Below are positions 33,531 through 44,639 of a DNA stretch of 64,000 bases, piece by piece. Origin of the DNA: Tubulanus polymorphus (Eukaryota > Nemertea > Palaeonemertea > Tubulaniformes > Tubulanidae); assembly GCF_964204645.1 (NCBI RefSeq), contig NC_134026.1, forward strand, positions 17,936,650 through 18,000,649, given 5' to 3'. A model generated the notes under the pieces. The model saw only the letters and a program-made list of their open reading frames with translations. It ran no database searches and was not told the DNA's origin. Positions within the stretch are counted from its first letter, which is position 1. Each line of letters starts with the position of its first letter. A program made the position numbers and the translations under genes.

Positions 33531-33916
33531 TCCTAAAAAAGAAATAGAATATGTATGAATTACAGCCAGAGTTGTTATGCATTGAATTAAATCCTTAAGT
33601 GACGATGACTCTATAACTTGATTTAGCATGTTATTCCATTGAGACAGTAGTCAGTTTAACAGTTTTGATGGTCAAGACACTTCGGTTATTATGTTCATCA
33701 CGTTTCCATTCAAATTGAACTCTGCGTTTTTGGTATGTATAATCCACGATTATAGTACTGGTACTGTAAAAGAGTCACAAAAGTCCACATGCAACTTTAC
33801 AAGAAAACAATAATACAAGTTGTTGATTGAATTGTTTTTAAAACCAAAATGTTGTCGTTAGTTAGGCCTAAATTAACCTGCTGCTAAATTTTACAGCAAT
33901 CTAAATGCCTTCAACT

Positions 33917-34355
33917 CTAAAGAACTTGGCCTACCTGTCGGTTATGTACTCTTCTTGCTCTACTGAATCCATAGTTATAGATTAGTGAATCTTTCGTGAG
34001 ATTCCTATGCGGGAATGGTTTGCCTATGTTGTTTCGTAAAGGAAATGCATCATCACCTATGATGTGATAGTGAATTGGTATGTCCTGGCCAGGGACAACA
34101 CCTGGGGGAAGGATATTGAGTAATTCATTTTGCATCGCTTCGTTAAGGGACGACTGGTTAAAGACACCAGCATCTCCACTTCCACCACAGGCGCCAACGT
34201 CGATGTATAGAAATTGATGATCGGCATCAACTAACGCTAACAATGTTACACTGAAAAAGTGTTTATAATTTCAAAAATTTGATCCAGTACAGTCTGGCTG
34301 CTTGAGTTGAATATGTTTCCCATCCAATGCCTCCTTACATAAGGGAAGGTTTCCT
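33917..34355 (-). pseudogene. HARBI1-like PIF/Harbinger transposase fragment
   Basis: Minus-strand frames read LPLCKEALDGKHIQLKQP (first Asp block), FSVTLLALVDADHQFLYIDV, GDAGVFNQSSL, then HIIGDDAFPLRN (second Asp block) and LIYNYGFSRARRV. These are the DDE_Tnp_4 signatures of PIF/Harbinger transposases and HARBI1. A TGA splits the first block (about 34290), and the fragment ends before the catalytic Glu region. The 5' part with the helix-turn-helix is missing. It is a source candidate for the TTA-flanked MITE at 16.4 kb; the ends were not compared. Confidence 0.75.
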
Positions 34356-35270
34356 AAGAGTTTTTTAAGTTAAGACTTATTAAAATAACTCGAAACGAAT
34401 GAGAATGACTTTAGAACATCTCCGCGATAACTGCTGCGATTTGAACGCTGAAATTTCTAATGAATAACCAATGGGTGGGCGAGCAGAGAGTTATGGTGGC
34501 GGAATATAGATCTATTCCAATGTATTTGAAATTTTTATGCTCATTTTTTGCAAGCCGGCTTTTAAATTGATGAAAAAACTTACTTTTGATTTGCGGACGA
34601 TTGCTGCGCTGTACTAATTTGCATAGTTGAACACGGATCATATAAACCAGATTTCATATAAACATTTAATGTACGGTGCGGCTCTCTTTGCGCTGCAGGC
34701 TCTGCGGTTAATAACCGTGTCTGCTCTCCGGCGGGGTGTACATCCAGTGACCGGCGCTAACTGGCTGGCTGGCCAGATCTTGAGGTTGATGCCGTGAGGT
34801 GGACAAGCTAGAGATGCTTGCCTTTGCAGTTCATAACGGCAGGGAATATTGTCTTTATACAAATGCTAGTGAGAAGTGCGTCATGAACACAACAATGGGG
34901 TGGATATTGTGACCAATTAGATATGAGAAATGAAAAAACCTTTTGCATTTGGTAAATCCCAAAATTGAAGAACTAACCGAGTAACCCGATTGTAAGTCAA
35001 GCCGGGTACAAAATGTTTTTCTGATGAAAACATGAAGGACTAAAAGAATTTTTTTTATTTAATGAATTTTGCAGAATGGGGGGGGGGGGGGAGAATCTGT
35101 GCTCAAAGTCATTGTAAAATGTCTTGGCTATGCAAAGTACTTTACCTTAGACTTCACAAAGCCCATGGACCTCTAGTTGCGACCTGCTTCCATTCTCCTG
35201 GTGATTTGGGGGCATTTTAATGATAGAGTCAAGAATCAATCAGAAGCCAGGAAAGCAGTTCAAATGCTGC
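34356..35270. other. Unassigned stretch
   Basis: A GC-richer patch at about 34640-34860 is open on the minus strand (74 codons, Arg/Cys/Pro-rich) but resembles no family I know. A run of 14 G lies at 35078-35091. Confidence 0.3.
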
Positions 35271-35660
35271 TAGTCACATAGATGAAATTGAGGAAAGTGA
35301 TGAGGAGCCAGATGAGACATAAATGACTGCGAAGAAATCAATCAAAAGACCACTGGCATCAACCCCCGTCCAGTCTTCATTCCAGAAAAAAAATTATCAG
35401 TGATAGGTTGGAGATCAATGCGCTGGCTGGTATCGGAAATTTTCTCGAAAAAATGTATTGAAAAGTGCCCCTACACCTGCTCCTGTACCCGTTTCTGAGG
35501 AGGAGATTGATACATATGGTAGAACTCTTGCTCATGACTTTGACTTGATGACGATGCCTATTCCTAAAGCATGAGATTTCAGATATGCTGATTAAGCTTG
35601 AATAGGGAGACTTGTGACACCTCATGCACAAGAGCCATATTATATGAATCGGGATCAGAG
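35270..35660 (+). pseudogene. MADF/BESS-like fragment, possibly Harbinger second ORF
   Basis: Plus-strand frames give DEIEESDEEPDET, KRPLASTPVQSSFQKK, then VPVSEEEIDTYGRTLAHDFD and KHEISDMLIKLE. An acidic linker followed by 'x(F/Y)G..LA..(L)....K......I..(L)' matches the BESS-type tail of MADF proteins, which PIF/Harbinger elements and their domesticated partners encode (recalled). At least three frame breaks. The second HARBI1-like fragment lies about 0.9 kb away on the other strand. Confidence 0.3.
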
Positions 35661-35699
35661 ACGCTACTGAAGAGTATTACTGCCAGTTGTAATTAATTT

Positions 35700-36300
35700 T
35701 TTAAGGGGGCATACTGTATTCACTTCGTCGTCCGTCCGTCTGTCCGCAGTGGTTTCTGCGCCCTAGCACCTAAACCCTTTAACAGGTTTTCTTCAAATTC
35801 AACAGTTGTGTTGTACTATATGAGGTTAGTAACTGATTAGATTTTGGGTCCTGTAGGTCCAAGGTCAAGGTCGCAGGAAGCCATTTTGTCATTTTCATTG
35901 CCGAGCTCTAATTCATAAATGGTTTAAGATTGCTTACTGAATTTCTATGGATAGGTTATCTTAGGGACTGCCTGGACTGTGGGTAACTGATTAGATTTCA
36001 GGTTCAAGGTCAAGGTCCAGGAAGCCATTTTGTGAATTTCATTACCGGGCTCTGACTCATAAACGGTCTTAGATAACTTACTGAAATTCTATGGATGGGT
36101 TATCCTAGAGACCGTGAGTAACTGATTACATTTCAGGTCCCATAGGTCACCAGGAGCTGTTTTGTATTTTTCATATCCGGGCTCTTAATTCATAAACGGT
36201 ATAAGTTACCTGGTTACCCTAGAGACTGTGACTGATTATATTTTGAGTCCTGTTGGTCAAAGGTCAAGGTCTCCAGAAGCCGTTTTGTATTTTTCATTTC
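35700..36300 (+). repeat. Dispersed repeat with internal ~145-bp tandem units
   Basis: Starts agggggcatactgtattcac...cgtccgtccgtctgtccg, a relative of the repeats at 2662 and 54909. Inside, four units of roughly 145 bp begin gtaactgattagattt(t/c)aggtcc and run through aaggtcaaggtc, aagccattttg and ctctaattcataaa. No coding potential. Confidence 0.7.
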
Positions 36301-36479
36301 CTTCCTTCGTAAATAGGTCGACATACGCTCAGGGTGTATTTTACACTTAGGCGTTTCACCTGATGTGGGGCATCAGTCATCTTCAGCGACATTCTAGTTA
36401 TCTTATTTTTCACCTGTTTGCCCCTTCTTTCAAAGTCTAATTCCGTCAATTGAATTGTCATTTCAACATTATCATTATT

Positions 36480-36815
36480 CCAAAGGCATATTTCAACCAC
36501 TCTGCGAGCTCTTGAAAATCGGTAGTTGGAAATGCTTTGCTCAGTTGTGATATTTTGAAAATGGAAAAGGTTTCATTAAATCGTCCCTCAGTGGGAACTC
36601 ATCATTGCCCTTCAATGTGGTTGGACATCATAATATCTGAATCCGGAATGTGTGCAAGCCTTTGATTTAAGGCTCGCAGTAAACTGCATCCAGCAAAAAC
36701 TTCTCCATCTGAAACCCTTCCATTGCAGCTGACATCCATATAAATAACCTTTTAATCAGCATCAACAAGTGCCATTTGAACAATGCTTAAGAAGTTCTTT
36801 CATGATCAGGGGCGG
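36480..36815 (-). pseudogene. Second HARBI1-like transposase fragment
   Basis: Minus-strand frames give NFLSIVQMALVDAD, a stop, KVIYMDVSCNGRVSDGEVFA, CSLLRAL, then DEFPLRDDLMKPFPF and SISNYRFSRARRVVEICLW. Same block order as 33.9-34.4 kb but only distantly similar, so it comes from a different family member. Upstream it is cut near 36810 by a sequence starting caggggcggatctagg. Confidence 0.65.
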
Positions 36816-38095
36816 ATCTAGGATTGAGAGAAGGCAGGGGTCTGAACAGGAATTAAGGGGCATAACAGTGACTTCTACCTCAAACAGCAAGCCGCGGGGG
36901 CCTAGGGCCCTGAGCGGGGGCAACTTTAGATGTTCTTTGAAATATCGGGCAAAAAATGGCGCGATATACAGCATTTTGTTTTCATCGACAACTTGCTTTT
37001 GCATCAAAAACTTAACAATAGTTTACTAGTCTGTTGTAGCAAATGAGTGTCGACTGAATAACCACTCTCGGACATGATAACTTTCAGTAGATAGAATAAT
37101 AAAAACCCTCTACATACGAATTGAAACAAGATAAATAATTCCTAAAGGACGCAAAAAATCTGAACAAAAAATGACCTTGGTACATATTTTAGAATTATTT
37201 ACCAGACAATGTTTTAGCAAATATGTATCCTCCCAATGTTGCAATCAATGTGCAATTTCCCCGGTCAAAAATAAGTTTTTTTAGATTATCCATGGTGGTT
37301 TCAGTTTCCTCTTCGGAAAGCCAATCTGGTTTTTTTTAATCGACAGCCAACCACAAGAAAAAACTTTCTGACGTCAAGTTGCGACCAAATATTTCTTTGG
37401 CACATAGAATGTCCTGGGTTACAGGAATATTTTAGCCCTCACTGAGCCAAACACAATGAGGTTTCTTCATACTGTTATGTTTTGGTTTGGACATATTGGA
37501 CAGGTTATCATTGAGGATATCGCAAAATGCTGTGGTTCACAATTTTTAAAACATAATCAGCAAGGCCCAACTGTTCCTAAAAGCTGTCTTTAAACTTGTG
37601 GTTTCATGAGTGGTTTTATAACTCGAGATTGTACCAAATATTGTATACATTATTGTTAAAAACCTCTATCCACATAAAGTATTCAACTTGAATACATTCA
37701 CATCGATTCATCACACCTCACTGTAGTTAAGTGGAATTATTTAGAATGATTTGTGACATCTCTTGGCAGCAATGTTTGTCCCATACCGAATTTCTTATCT
37801 ATTCCCATCACTATTTTATTGTCTCCTTTTTGAATTACCAAAAAGTATTAAGCAGATATAAGGGGCTGTTCAAAATTATGTAACGCATTAGGGGGTGGGG
37901 GTCTAACAAATTTTATTACAGCTTGTTACAGGGGGAGGGGATGTCAGGACATCTGTTACATAACAAAACACATGGAAATCACAGAAGGATGAAATTCTTC
38001 ATAATACCCTTTGAACTATAGAATATGCTTGCAACAATAGCTGAATTATATTCAAGAATTTGACCACTGAGGGCAACATGAACTTTAAACATTTG
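36816..38095. other. Unassigned stretch with small repeat at 37859-37975
   Basis: No gene recognised. At 37859 aggggctgttcaaaattatg opens a ~115-bp G-rich repeat (gggggtgggggtc ... gttacagggggagggg) that recurs inverted at 45057-45172. Confidence 0.4.
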
Positions 38096-38096
38096 T

Positions 38097-38190
38097 TTAA
38101 CACGTTTGCTGCCGCTGACGAGATAAATCGTCATGGGGGGGTGCACTGCAGTTTTCCATGACAAATTATATCGTCATCGATTCAATGTCA
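38097..38190 (+). mobile_element. Possible piggyBac-type end
   Basis: ttaacacgtttgctgccgct followed by gacgagataaatcgtcatgg resembles piggyBac termini (TTAA target site, then an inverted gacgag..cgtc motif). The opposite end was not found, so this is a fragment or a chance likeness. Confidence 0.3.
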
Positions 38191-38479
38191 ATTTATAGCG
38201 TTATGAACGACCTGGCAGAGGCGAGAAACCAGCTAACAATTGTCTGGCAGTATGGAAAGACTAAGATATTATTTATGGGGGTAACTCAAGTCTGGGGCAC
38301 ACTTGAAATTTTTCCAAAAAAATCTTCAGAAAGCAATGAATTTTAGCTTCTTTTCAGGCCAATATTTAGAGAGAATATAACGACTAAAACCACTCTTTAT
38401 CATTTTTACAATAAAACTTTTATTCTTTTAGATTTTTATTTGATTTTTCACACTTTTCACTGGCAATGGGGACAAGAAA

Positions 38480-39110
38480 AAATTGAGAAACTCTTCACCA
38501 GTGCCAGTGTTGAACATATCATCTTTGAACTCTGGTAGATCTCAAACTCGTTTCATGTCTCTCAGGTGTCTCTTACTTTTTATTTTCATTGATGCACAGA
38601 CGGAACCAGCTTGTGCTGTGAAGCAACAGCGAAATCATCTCAGAAGAGGGGCCTGTTTGTTCGCAGCAGTAATGCCAATTGGAATCCTTGCTTTGTCGTC
38701 CTGCGAGTGAAATGTCACTTCATTCGGGCCAAGTAATGAAGCAATTTCCTCTAGGTTAGCTATACTTGCACGTGCAAATAGGCCATCTGGATGTGCTGAG
38801 TGTCTATCATTTTGAGATCTCACTAATCTGACAGGGGCGGTTTTGATATGCCATTTTTCTTCTTTATTCATCGAATTTCTAGGTAACAGTCGGAGATATA
38901 CTGAACTACGAGACAGATTATAGCCACTAATTTCAAGGACTTTAGTTAAATCATCAAGGGTTCTCACAGTCTTCTCACAGTCTGAATCATTTCTGAACGA
39001 CGGCGCTCGTCAGCAGCAGATCCACCTATTGCAATATCTACAATAGCTTTTATAAGTTTGTCCTCGTCCTTAACTATGTGAGGACAACCCTTAACCCCTG
39101 GTTCATTGAC
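38480..39110 (-). pseudogene. Fragment of uncharacterised invertebrate multicopy family (transposase-like)
   Basis: Minus-strand frames read KDEDKLIKAIVDIAIGGSAA, DERRRSEMIQTV, DDLTKVLEISGYNLSRSSVY, LRLLPRNS, a segment ending LEEIASLLGPNEVTF, then SQDDKARIPIGITAANKQAP. I recall this order, especially the SQDDKAR..IG.TAANKQAPL block, from many unnamed repetitive genes of molluscs, cnidarians and echinoderms; a DDE-type nuclease is suspected, not shown. A short repeat of actgtgagaag breaks the frame near 38985. Downstream a further piece reads PEFKDDMFNTGTGEEFLNFF near 38500. The expected continuation after KQAPL is missing. Confidence 0.5.
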
Positions 39111-39147
39111 TTAAAGTTTCTTTTTTGTTTCGTCATCGAGAGCATCT

Positions 39148-39320
39148 ATTTAGGGTTTTCTGTTATTTCACAGAAAACCCTATTGATATCCGCGTGATTA
39201 TTAGGGTTTTCTGTTATTTCACAGAAAATCCTATTGATATCCGCGTGATTATTATTAGGGTTTTCTGTTATTTCACAGAAAACCCTATTGATATCCGCGT
39301 GATTATTATTATTATTATTT
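39148..39320 (+). repeat. Triplicated hairpin repeat (agggttttctgt..acagaaaaccct)
   Basis: Three successive units of about 58-62 bp, each starting tagggttttctgt tatttc acagaaaaccctattg and continuing atatccgcgtgattatta. The first 30 bases form a perfect or near-perfect 13-bp stem. Single copies occur at 51719 and, degraded, near 63892. Confidence 0.85.
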
Positions 39321-39530
39321 TCTTCCACACTATTTTTACCAAAAGAACATAGGCTTTGTTACCTTACCGCTGTTTCATATACAATCCATATAATATCGTT
39401 CAGATCACTGAGATCTACAAATAGCCCGCGTGTTTTTTCACGAATCATCGTTACAAAAGCGCTGTCGGGCCGTAAACATCGAAAATTTAGCCCCATTCAA
39501 TGGGGCGACATGTTTTTCGAGTCGTCATCC
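39321..39530 (+). repeat. Body of the hairpin-repeat family, copy 1
   Basis: ttttcttccacactattttt, then ataggctt, gccgtaaacatcgaaaatttagccccattcaat. The same order is found at 51780-51985, so the hairpin is the leading end of a dispersed element. Confidence 0.6.
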
Positions 39531-40620
39531 CGAAATCAACCCGCAGGCTGACTGTCACTTCGATTATCAATTCAAGTGTAAATGAACTAATTTATTGCCG
39601 CAGACTTCAAATTCAGTCGCGGTCTTCAAACAGTGATTTTAACAATAGCCCATTTTCCTCATCAAATCATATTACCGATACACTGGAAATTTACGTCAAG
39701 CCGTAAACATCGACGAATCGACGTGTGTTACTACATCGTCGTTCCGGGGATCAGCTGCGAGTTTCTCCTCATCATGAGAATCAAATCGAGTACAAATTAA
39801 TTTTTTACTACTAGTGATTTGGCTGCGGGTTTCAAGGAGTTAGTTTAACAATACCTATTTTTCTTTACCGAATTAACCGTGTATTTACTAAGATAAATCT
39901 TTAGTGTACCGGGGAATCGTAGGCCTAAACTAAACACGCCGAAGAGATATAGCGGAGAAAAGCTGTTATGTCGACGAGGTATCAAAATAAAAGAATATAT
40001 TACTTTATTCGGCCGCGGGCTTCAACCTCTATATCAATACCATCAATACTCTTTATTTCCTACAGTACATACCGATCATTGTCAAATGCACAAGGTATTT
40101 ACTAAATACAAGTATATAACACATAATCCTTTCCGTATGCTGGACTCACACATGACATTCGGAGTAAGCGTTCGCTGTGGGGGAAAGGGATCGTTCGCTG
40201 TGTCGCTTGAAGTGTTTATCGAGTTTGACGCGGCTTTAGGCCTACCGGTACTGAGCTTTACTGTCTCAAACAAACACAGGACAATTGTTGCGTTTATTAA
40301 CGGACTCATTGGATTGAACTTCAAAACAAAATTTACGATATTTAGGTGGGTTGTTAAATTCAATAGGCCTACGACCAATCTGTCCGGATGTTAGGCCTAC
40401 GCATATACAAAGGCCTACATAGGCTAGTAGCCTCTACTAGGTTAAGCGTTCGCTGTGGGGGAAAGGAGATCGTACGCTGTGTCGCTTGAAGTGTTTATCG
40501 AGTTTTACGCGACCTTAAGGCTTTAGTATGGTGGCTGATAAGGGCCATGCGTAAAAAAAACACGTATATGCAAATGAGGGCGACATTATGACCAAACGAC
40601 AAAACTAAAATAACGCGACA
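39531..40620. other. Non-coding stretch with a ~70-bp direct repeat
   Basis: aagcgttcgctgtgggggaa..ggatcgt.cgctgtgtcgcttgaagtgtttatcgag occurs at about 40166-40235 and again at about 40443-40512. AGGCCT-centred words are dense between 40230 and 40430. No gene recognised. Confidence 0.5.
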
Positions 40621-40627
40621 AAACAAT

Positions 40628-42285
40628 AATTTTGGTTTTGTCGCCCGCGACAATTCATTATTTTGGTTTTATCGCCCGCGACAATTCATTATTTTGGTTT
40701 TATCGCCCGCGACAATTTTTTTTTTGTCGCGGTTTTATCGCCCGCGACAATTCATTATTTTGGTTTTATCGCCCGCAACAATTCATTAGTTTGGTTTTGT
40801 CGCCCGCGCCAATTCAAGATTTTGGTTTTTCTGCCGCGATAATTCATTTTTTGGATTTGTCGCCCGCGACAATTCAATATTTTGGTTTTGTCGCCCGCGC
40901 CAATTCATTGTTTTGGTTTTATCGCCCGCGACAATTCATTAATTTGGTTTTATCGCCCGCGAAAATTCATTAATTTGGTTTTGTCACCCGCGACAAAACA
41001 ATATTTTGGTTTTGTCGCCCACGACAATTCAATGATTTGGTTTTATCGCCCGCGACAATTCATTATTTTGGTTTTATCGCCCGCGACAATTCATTATTTT
41101 GGTTTTGTCGCACACGACAATGGCGACAATTCAAGATTTTGGTTTTATCGCCCGCGACAATTCATTTTTTTGGATTTGTCGCCCACGACAATTCAATATT
41201 TTGGTTTTATCGCCCGCGACAGTTTTTTTTCTTTTTGTCGCGGTTTTATTGCCTGCGACACTTCAATATTTTGGTTTTATCGCCTGCGACAATTCATTAT
41301 TTTGGTTTTATCGCCCGCGACAATTCATTAGTTTGGTTTTGTCGCCCGCGACAATTGAATATTTTGGTTTTGTCGCCCGCGACAATTCATGATTTTGGTT
41401 TTATCACCCGCGACAATTCATTTTTTTGGTTTTATCGCCTGCGACAATTTATTATTTTGGTTTTATCGCCCGTGACAATTCATTAGTTTGGTTTTGTCGC
41501 CCGCGACAATTCATTAGTTTGGTTTTGTCGCCCGCGACGATTGAATATTTTGTTTTCGTCGCCCGCGACAATTCATTATTTTGGTTTTATCGCCCGCGAC
41601 AATTCATTTTTTGGATTTGTCACCCGCGAATATTCAATATTTTGGTTTTATCGCCCGCGACAATTCATTATTTTGGTTTTATCGCCCGCGACAATTTTTT
41701 TTCTTTTTGTCGCTGTTTTATCGCCTGCGACACTTCAATATTTTGGTTTTATCGCCTGCGACAATTCATTATTTTGGTTTTATCGCCCGCGACAATTCAT
41801 TAGTTTGGTTTTGTCGCCAGCGACAATTGAATATTTTGGTTTTGTCGCCCGCGACAATTCATTATTTTGGTTTTATCGCACGCGACAATTCATTAGTTTG
41901 GTTTTGTCGCCCGCGACAATTGAATATTTTGGTTTTGTCGCCCGCGACAATTCATGATTTTGGTTTTATCGCCCGCGACAATTCATTTTTTTGGTTTTAT
42001 CGCCTGCGACAATTCATTATTTTGGTTTTATCGCCCGCGACAATTCATTAGTTTGGTTTTGTCGCCAGCGACAATTGAATATTTTGGTTTTGTCGCCCGC
42101 GACAATTCATTATTTTGGTTTTATCGCACACGACAATTCATTTTTTTGGTTTTGTCGCCCGCGACAATTCAATATTTTGGTTTTATCGCCAGCGACAATT
42201 GATTATTTTGGTTTTATCGCCCACGACAATTGATTATTTTGGTTTTATCGCCCGCGACAATTTTTTTGGTTTTGTCGCCCACATT
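40628..42285 (+). repeat. 31-bp minisatellite, about 50 units, palindromic core
   Basis: Consensus near ttttggttttrtcgcccgcg + acaattcatta. Each unit carries ttgtcgc-cc-gcgacaa (often with one change, ttatcgc), a 7-bp stem with a 2-base loop. Because 31 is not a multiple of 3 and the unit lacks stops in several frames, many overlapping ORFs appear; they are read-through of the repeat. Higher-order blocks recur, such as caatttttttt(c)tttttgtcgc at about 40711, 41219, 41693. Confidence 0.95.
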
Positions 42286-42372
42286 ATTAGCTTTTGAATA
42301 ATTAGGCCAATTAATAATGTAATAAAGACTTATGCTTTCGCCTATTTTGAAGTTGATTAATCTGATATAGTA

Positions 42373-42784
42373 CGGAAGCGATAAAGGGCCTCGAGTTGTC
42401 GCGTTCAAACTGGACAAGTCGCCATATTTATGTCGATATATCGCGATATATCGTGTCAAGTCCACATGAATATGTCTACATATCGTGACGTTTTCACGAC
42501 AAATTTCGCTTATTTGCTCATTTTCCACGGGACAAGCCGTCATTTGAAGACATGTCTAAATGTAAGATGAGGACGCCAGTAATATGACGACTGAGTTTCA
42601 AGTCGTCATGAATATGTCGACTTGTCGCGAGGAAAATGGTTGAGAAAACGAAATATGTCGTCAAAACGTCACGATATATCGACATATTCATGTCGACTTG
42701 ACGCGATATATCGCGGTATGTCGACAATAATATGGCGACTTGTCGAGTTGGAACGCGTCATCTCGAGGCCCCTTATCGCTTCCG
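42373..42784. mobile_element. 412-bp foldback element, copy 1
   Basis: Starts cggaagcgataaagggcctc and ends with its complement; the arms of about 180-200 bp pair almost throughout. Flanked by TA on both sides (42371-42372, 42785-42786), the target of mariner-type transposition. Rich in tgtcga/atatcgcgatat words, themselves palindromic. Non-coding. Confidence 0.85.
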
Positions 42785-42892
42785 TAGATATAACGGAATA
42801 TTAAGGTCATTTTGGCAGATTCTTTTTTTTTAAAGTGATATTAAAGCGATCATTCAAGTGATCCTACTTAATGAAAGATCTACGGAAGCGAT

Positions 42893-43040
42893 AAAGGGCC
42901 TCGAGTTGTTGCGTTCCAACTCGACAAGTTGCCATATTTATGTCGATATATCGCATCAATTCGACATGAATATGTCGACATATCGTGACGTTTTGACGAC
43001 TTGAAACTCAGTCGTCATATCACTGGCGTCCTCATCTTTC
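42893..43040. mobile_element. Foldback element, copy 2, rearranged
   Basis: Left arm as in copy 1 up to cgtgacgttttgacgac, then directly ttgaaactcagtcgtcatat, which is the inverted central part of the element, ending at cctcatctt. A deletion/inversion product. Confidence 0.75.
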
Positions 43041-43259
43041 AGCAACGCCAGTCACATGGAGTCGTACGTGTTCTACTTTCTGCGACGCGACACGACTGTC
43101 ACAACCAACCGACGCGCTCTTGCGACTGGCAGAAACTAGTCGCACACAATCGTATTGCAAGCGACTTGCATCGAAACTTGCGATGCAACGCGAAGATCGC
43201 ATCGTGTCACAAGAACAACCAACGTCTGGCTTTAAGTATCTGCGGAGCACCAGAAATAT

Positions 43260-44215
43260 CTTTTTTTTTCGTTCAAAAGACCTTTCACTTCAAAATTCTT
43301 TCGTCGGAACAAAATTTATTTTGTTCGAACCAATAATATTCTATACAATTGAACCAATTTTAAAAAATCGTTAGAACAAAGTTGAACAAACTTTTTTTTG
43401 TCCAAACGTACATAAGCGATAAGGGACCTCGAGATGTCACGTTCCAACTCGACAAGTCGTCATATTTATGTCGACATATCGCGATATATCGCGTCAAGTC
43501 GACATGTATATGTCGACATATTGTGACGTTTTCACGACAAATTTCGCTTTTTCGCCCATTTTCCACGGCACAAACCTTCATTTGAAGACATGTCTAAATG
43601 TAAGATGAGGACACCAGTAATATGATGACTGAGTTTCAAGTCGTCACGAATATGTCGACTTGTCGCGAGGAAAGTGGTCGAGAGAACGAAATATGTCGTC
43701 AAAGTGTCACGATATATCGACATATTCATGTTGACTTGACGCGATATATCGCGGTATGTCGACATAAATATGGCAACTTGTCGAGTTGGAACGAGACATC
43801 TCGAGGCCCTTTATCGCTTCCGTACAAACGAAAGGTTTTTCATTCGAACAATCATTCAATTGAACAGAATCGTTTTAATTTGAACAGAATTTTCTTGTCA
43901 GAACATTAAGTTTTTCGTTCGAACAAGTATATTGAAAAAAGTTTTTTCTCCGAACCGAAAGTATTAAGTATTTCGTTCAATCGAACAGAATTGTTTTCAT
44001 TCAAACATTCGTTCGAAAAAAATTGTTTTCGCTCGACCAAATTTTTTTTCATTTCAACAATAACATAGCTTTTTATTCGAACACATTTTTTGTCAGAATG
44101 AAGAAAATTTTTGGTTCAAGCAAAAAGCGTATTGTTCGATCAAACAGAATTATTTTCATTCGAACAAGATTTTCTTGGTGGAACATTTAGTTTTTTGGTC
44201 GAACAGCATGTTAAG
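43260..44215. repeat. Degenerate ttcgaaca-rich tract (split by foldback copy 3)
   Basis: Irregular repeats of ttcgttcgaaca, gaacagaat and tttttcattcgaac at 43260-43408 and 43825-44215, no fixed period. Non-coding. Confidence 0.6.
43411..43822. mobile_element. 412-bp foldback element, copy 3
   Basis: The same length as copy 1 and flanked by TA (43409-43410, 43823-43824). The left terminus is mutated (cataagcg for cggaagcg). It sits inside the ttcgaaca-rich tract. Confidence 0.85.
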
Positions 44216-44239
44216 GTCGATTTGGAAATTTACTCGGTC

Positions 44240-44510
44240 TGGTATATGTTGGATTACTGTGTATGCCATTTGTCAGGACAATAAACAGAAGACAACTTAG
44301 GATACTACCTTGCGTGACTCCACTAGTTTGACCGACTTATTCCAAGATGAGGCGTTCCATTGATTTCAGCTACAAGTTTTCGTTCAGAGATAACTGCTGA
44401 GCCATTTGGGCGACCTATCATTGATACTGTTTCCTAATAGCCTGTTTAGTAATGGCTGATGTTGTGCCTTATCAAATGCTTCGTCAAAATCCACCGTTGA
44501 ACAGGATTCT
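44240..44510 (-). pseudogene. LINE reverse transcriptase fragment
   Basis: Minus-strand frames read TVDFDEAFDKAQHQPLLNRL, then PKWLSSYLSERKLVAEINGT and, after shifts, ILSCLLFIVLTNGIHS, i.e. the F.DAFD..H..LL..L, WLSSYL, G..QGS.L.PLLF....N blocks of CR1/jockey-type RTs. Broken by stops. The adjacent word cagaaaaccc.t.atcgctgctttgcagct (44519-44555) recurs at 56007-56042. Confidence 0.6.
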
Positions 44511-44639
44511 AAGACTGTGCAGAAAACCCATTATCGCTGCTTTGCAGCTTTATTTTTCTTTAAAAATTTCCCTAAATTTATTTTAATTTACCTGATTTTT
44601 CACTGCTTTTTAAATCAGACTGTCTCTTCCAATTCAACT

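Noticed and set aside
40628-42285. CRISPR-like look (palindromic repeat alternating with spacer)
   Set aside because: The spacers are themselves repeated (ttcattattttggttt) and the DNA is eukaryotic; no cas genes.
40632-42297. Ten or more ORFs of 60-156 codons
   Set aside because: All are the 31-bp minisatellite read in different frames (repeats of SPATIH, FGFIARDN, WFYRPRQF). No start context, no non-repetitive part.
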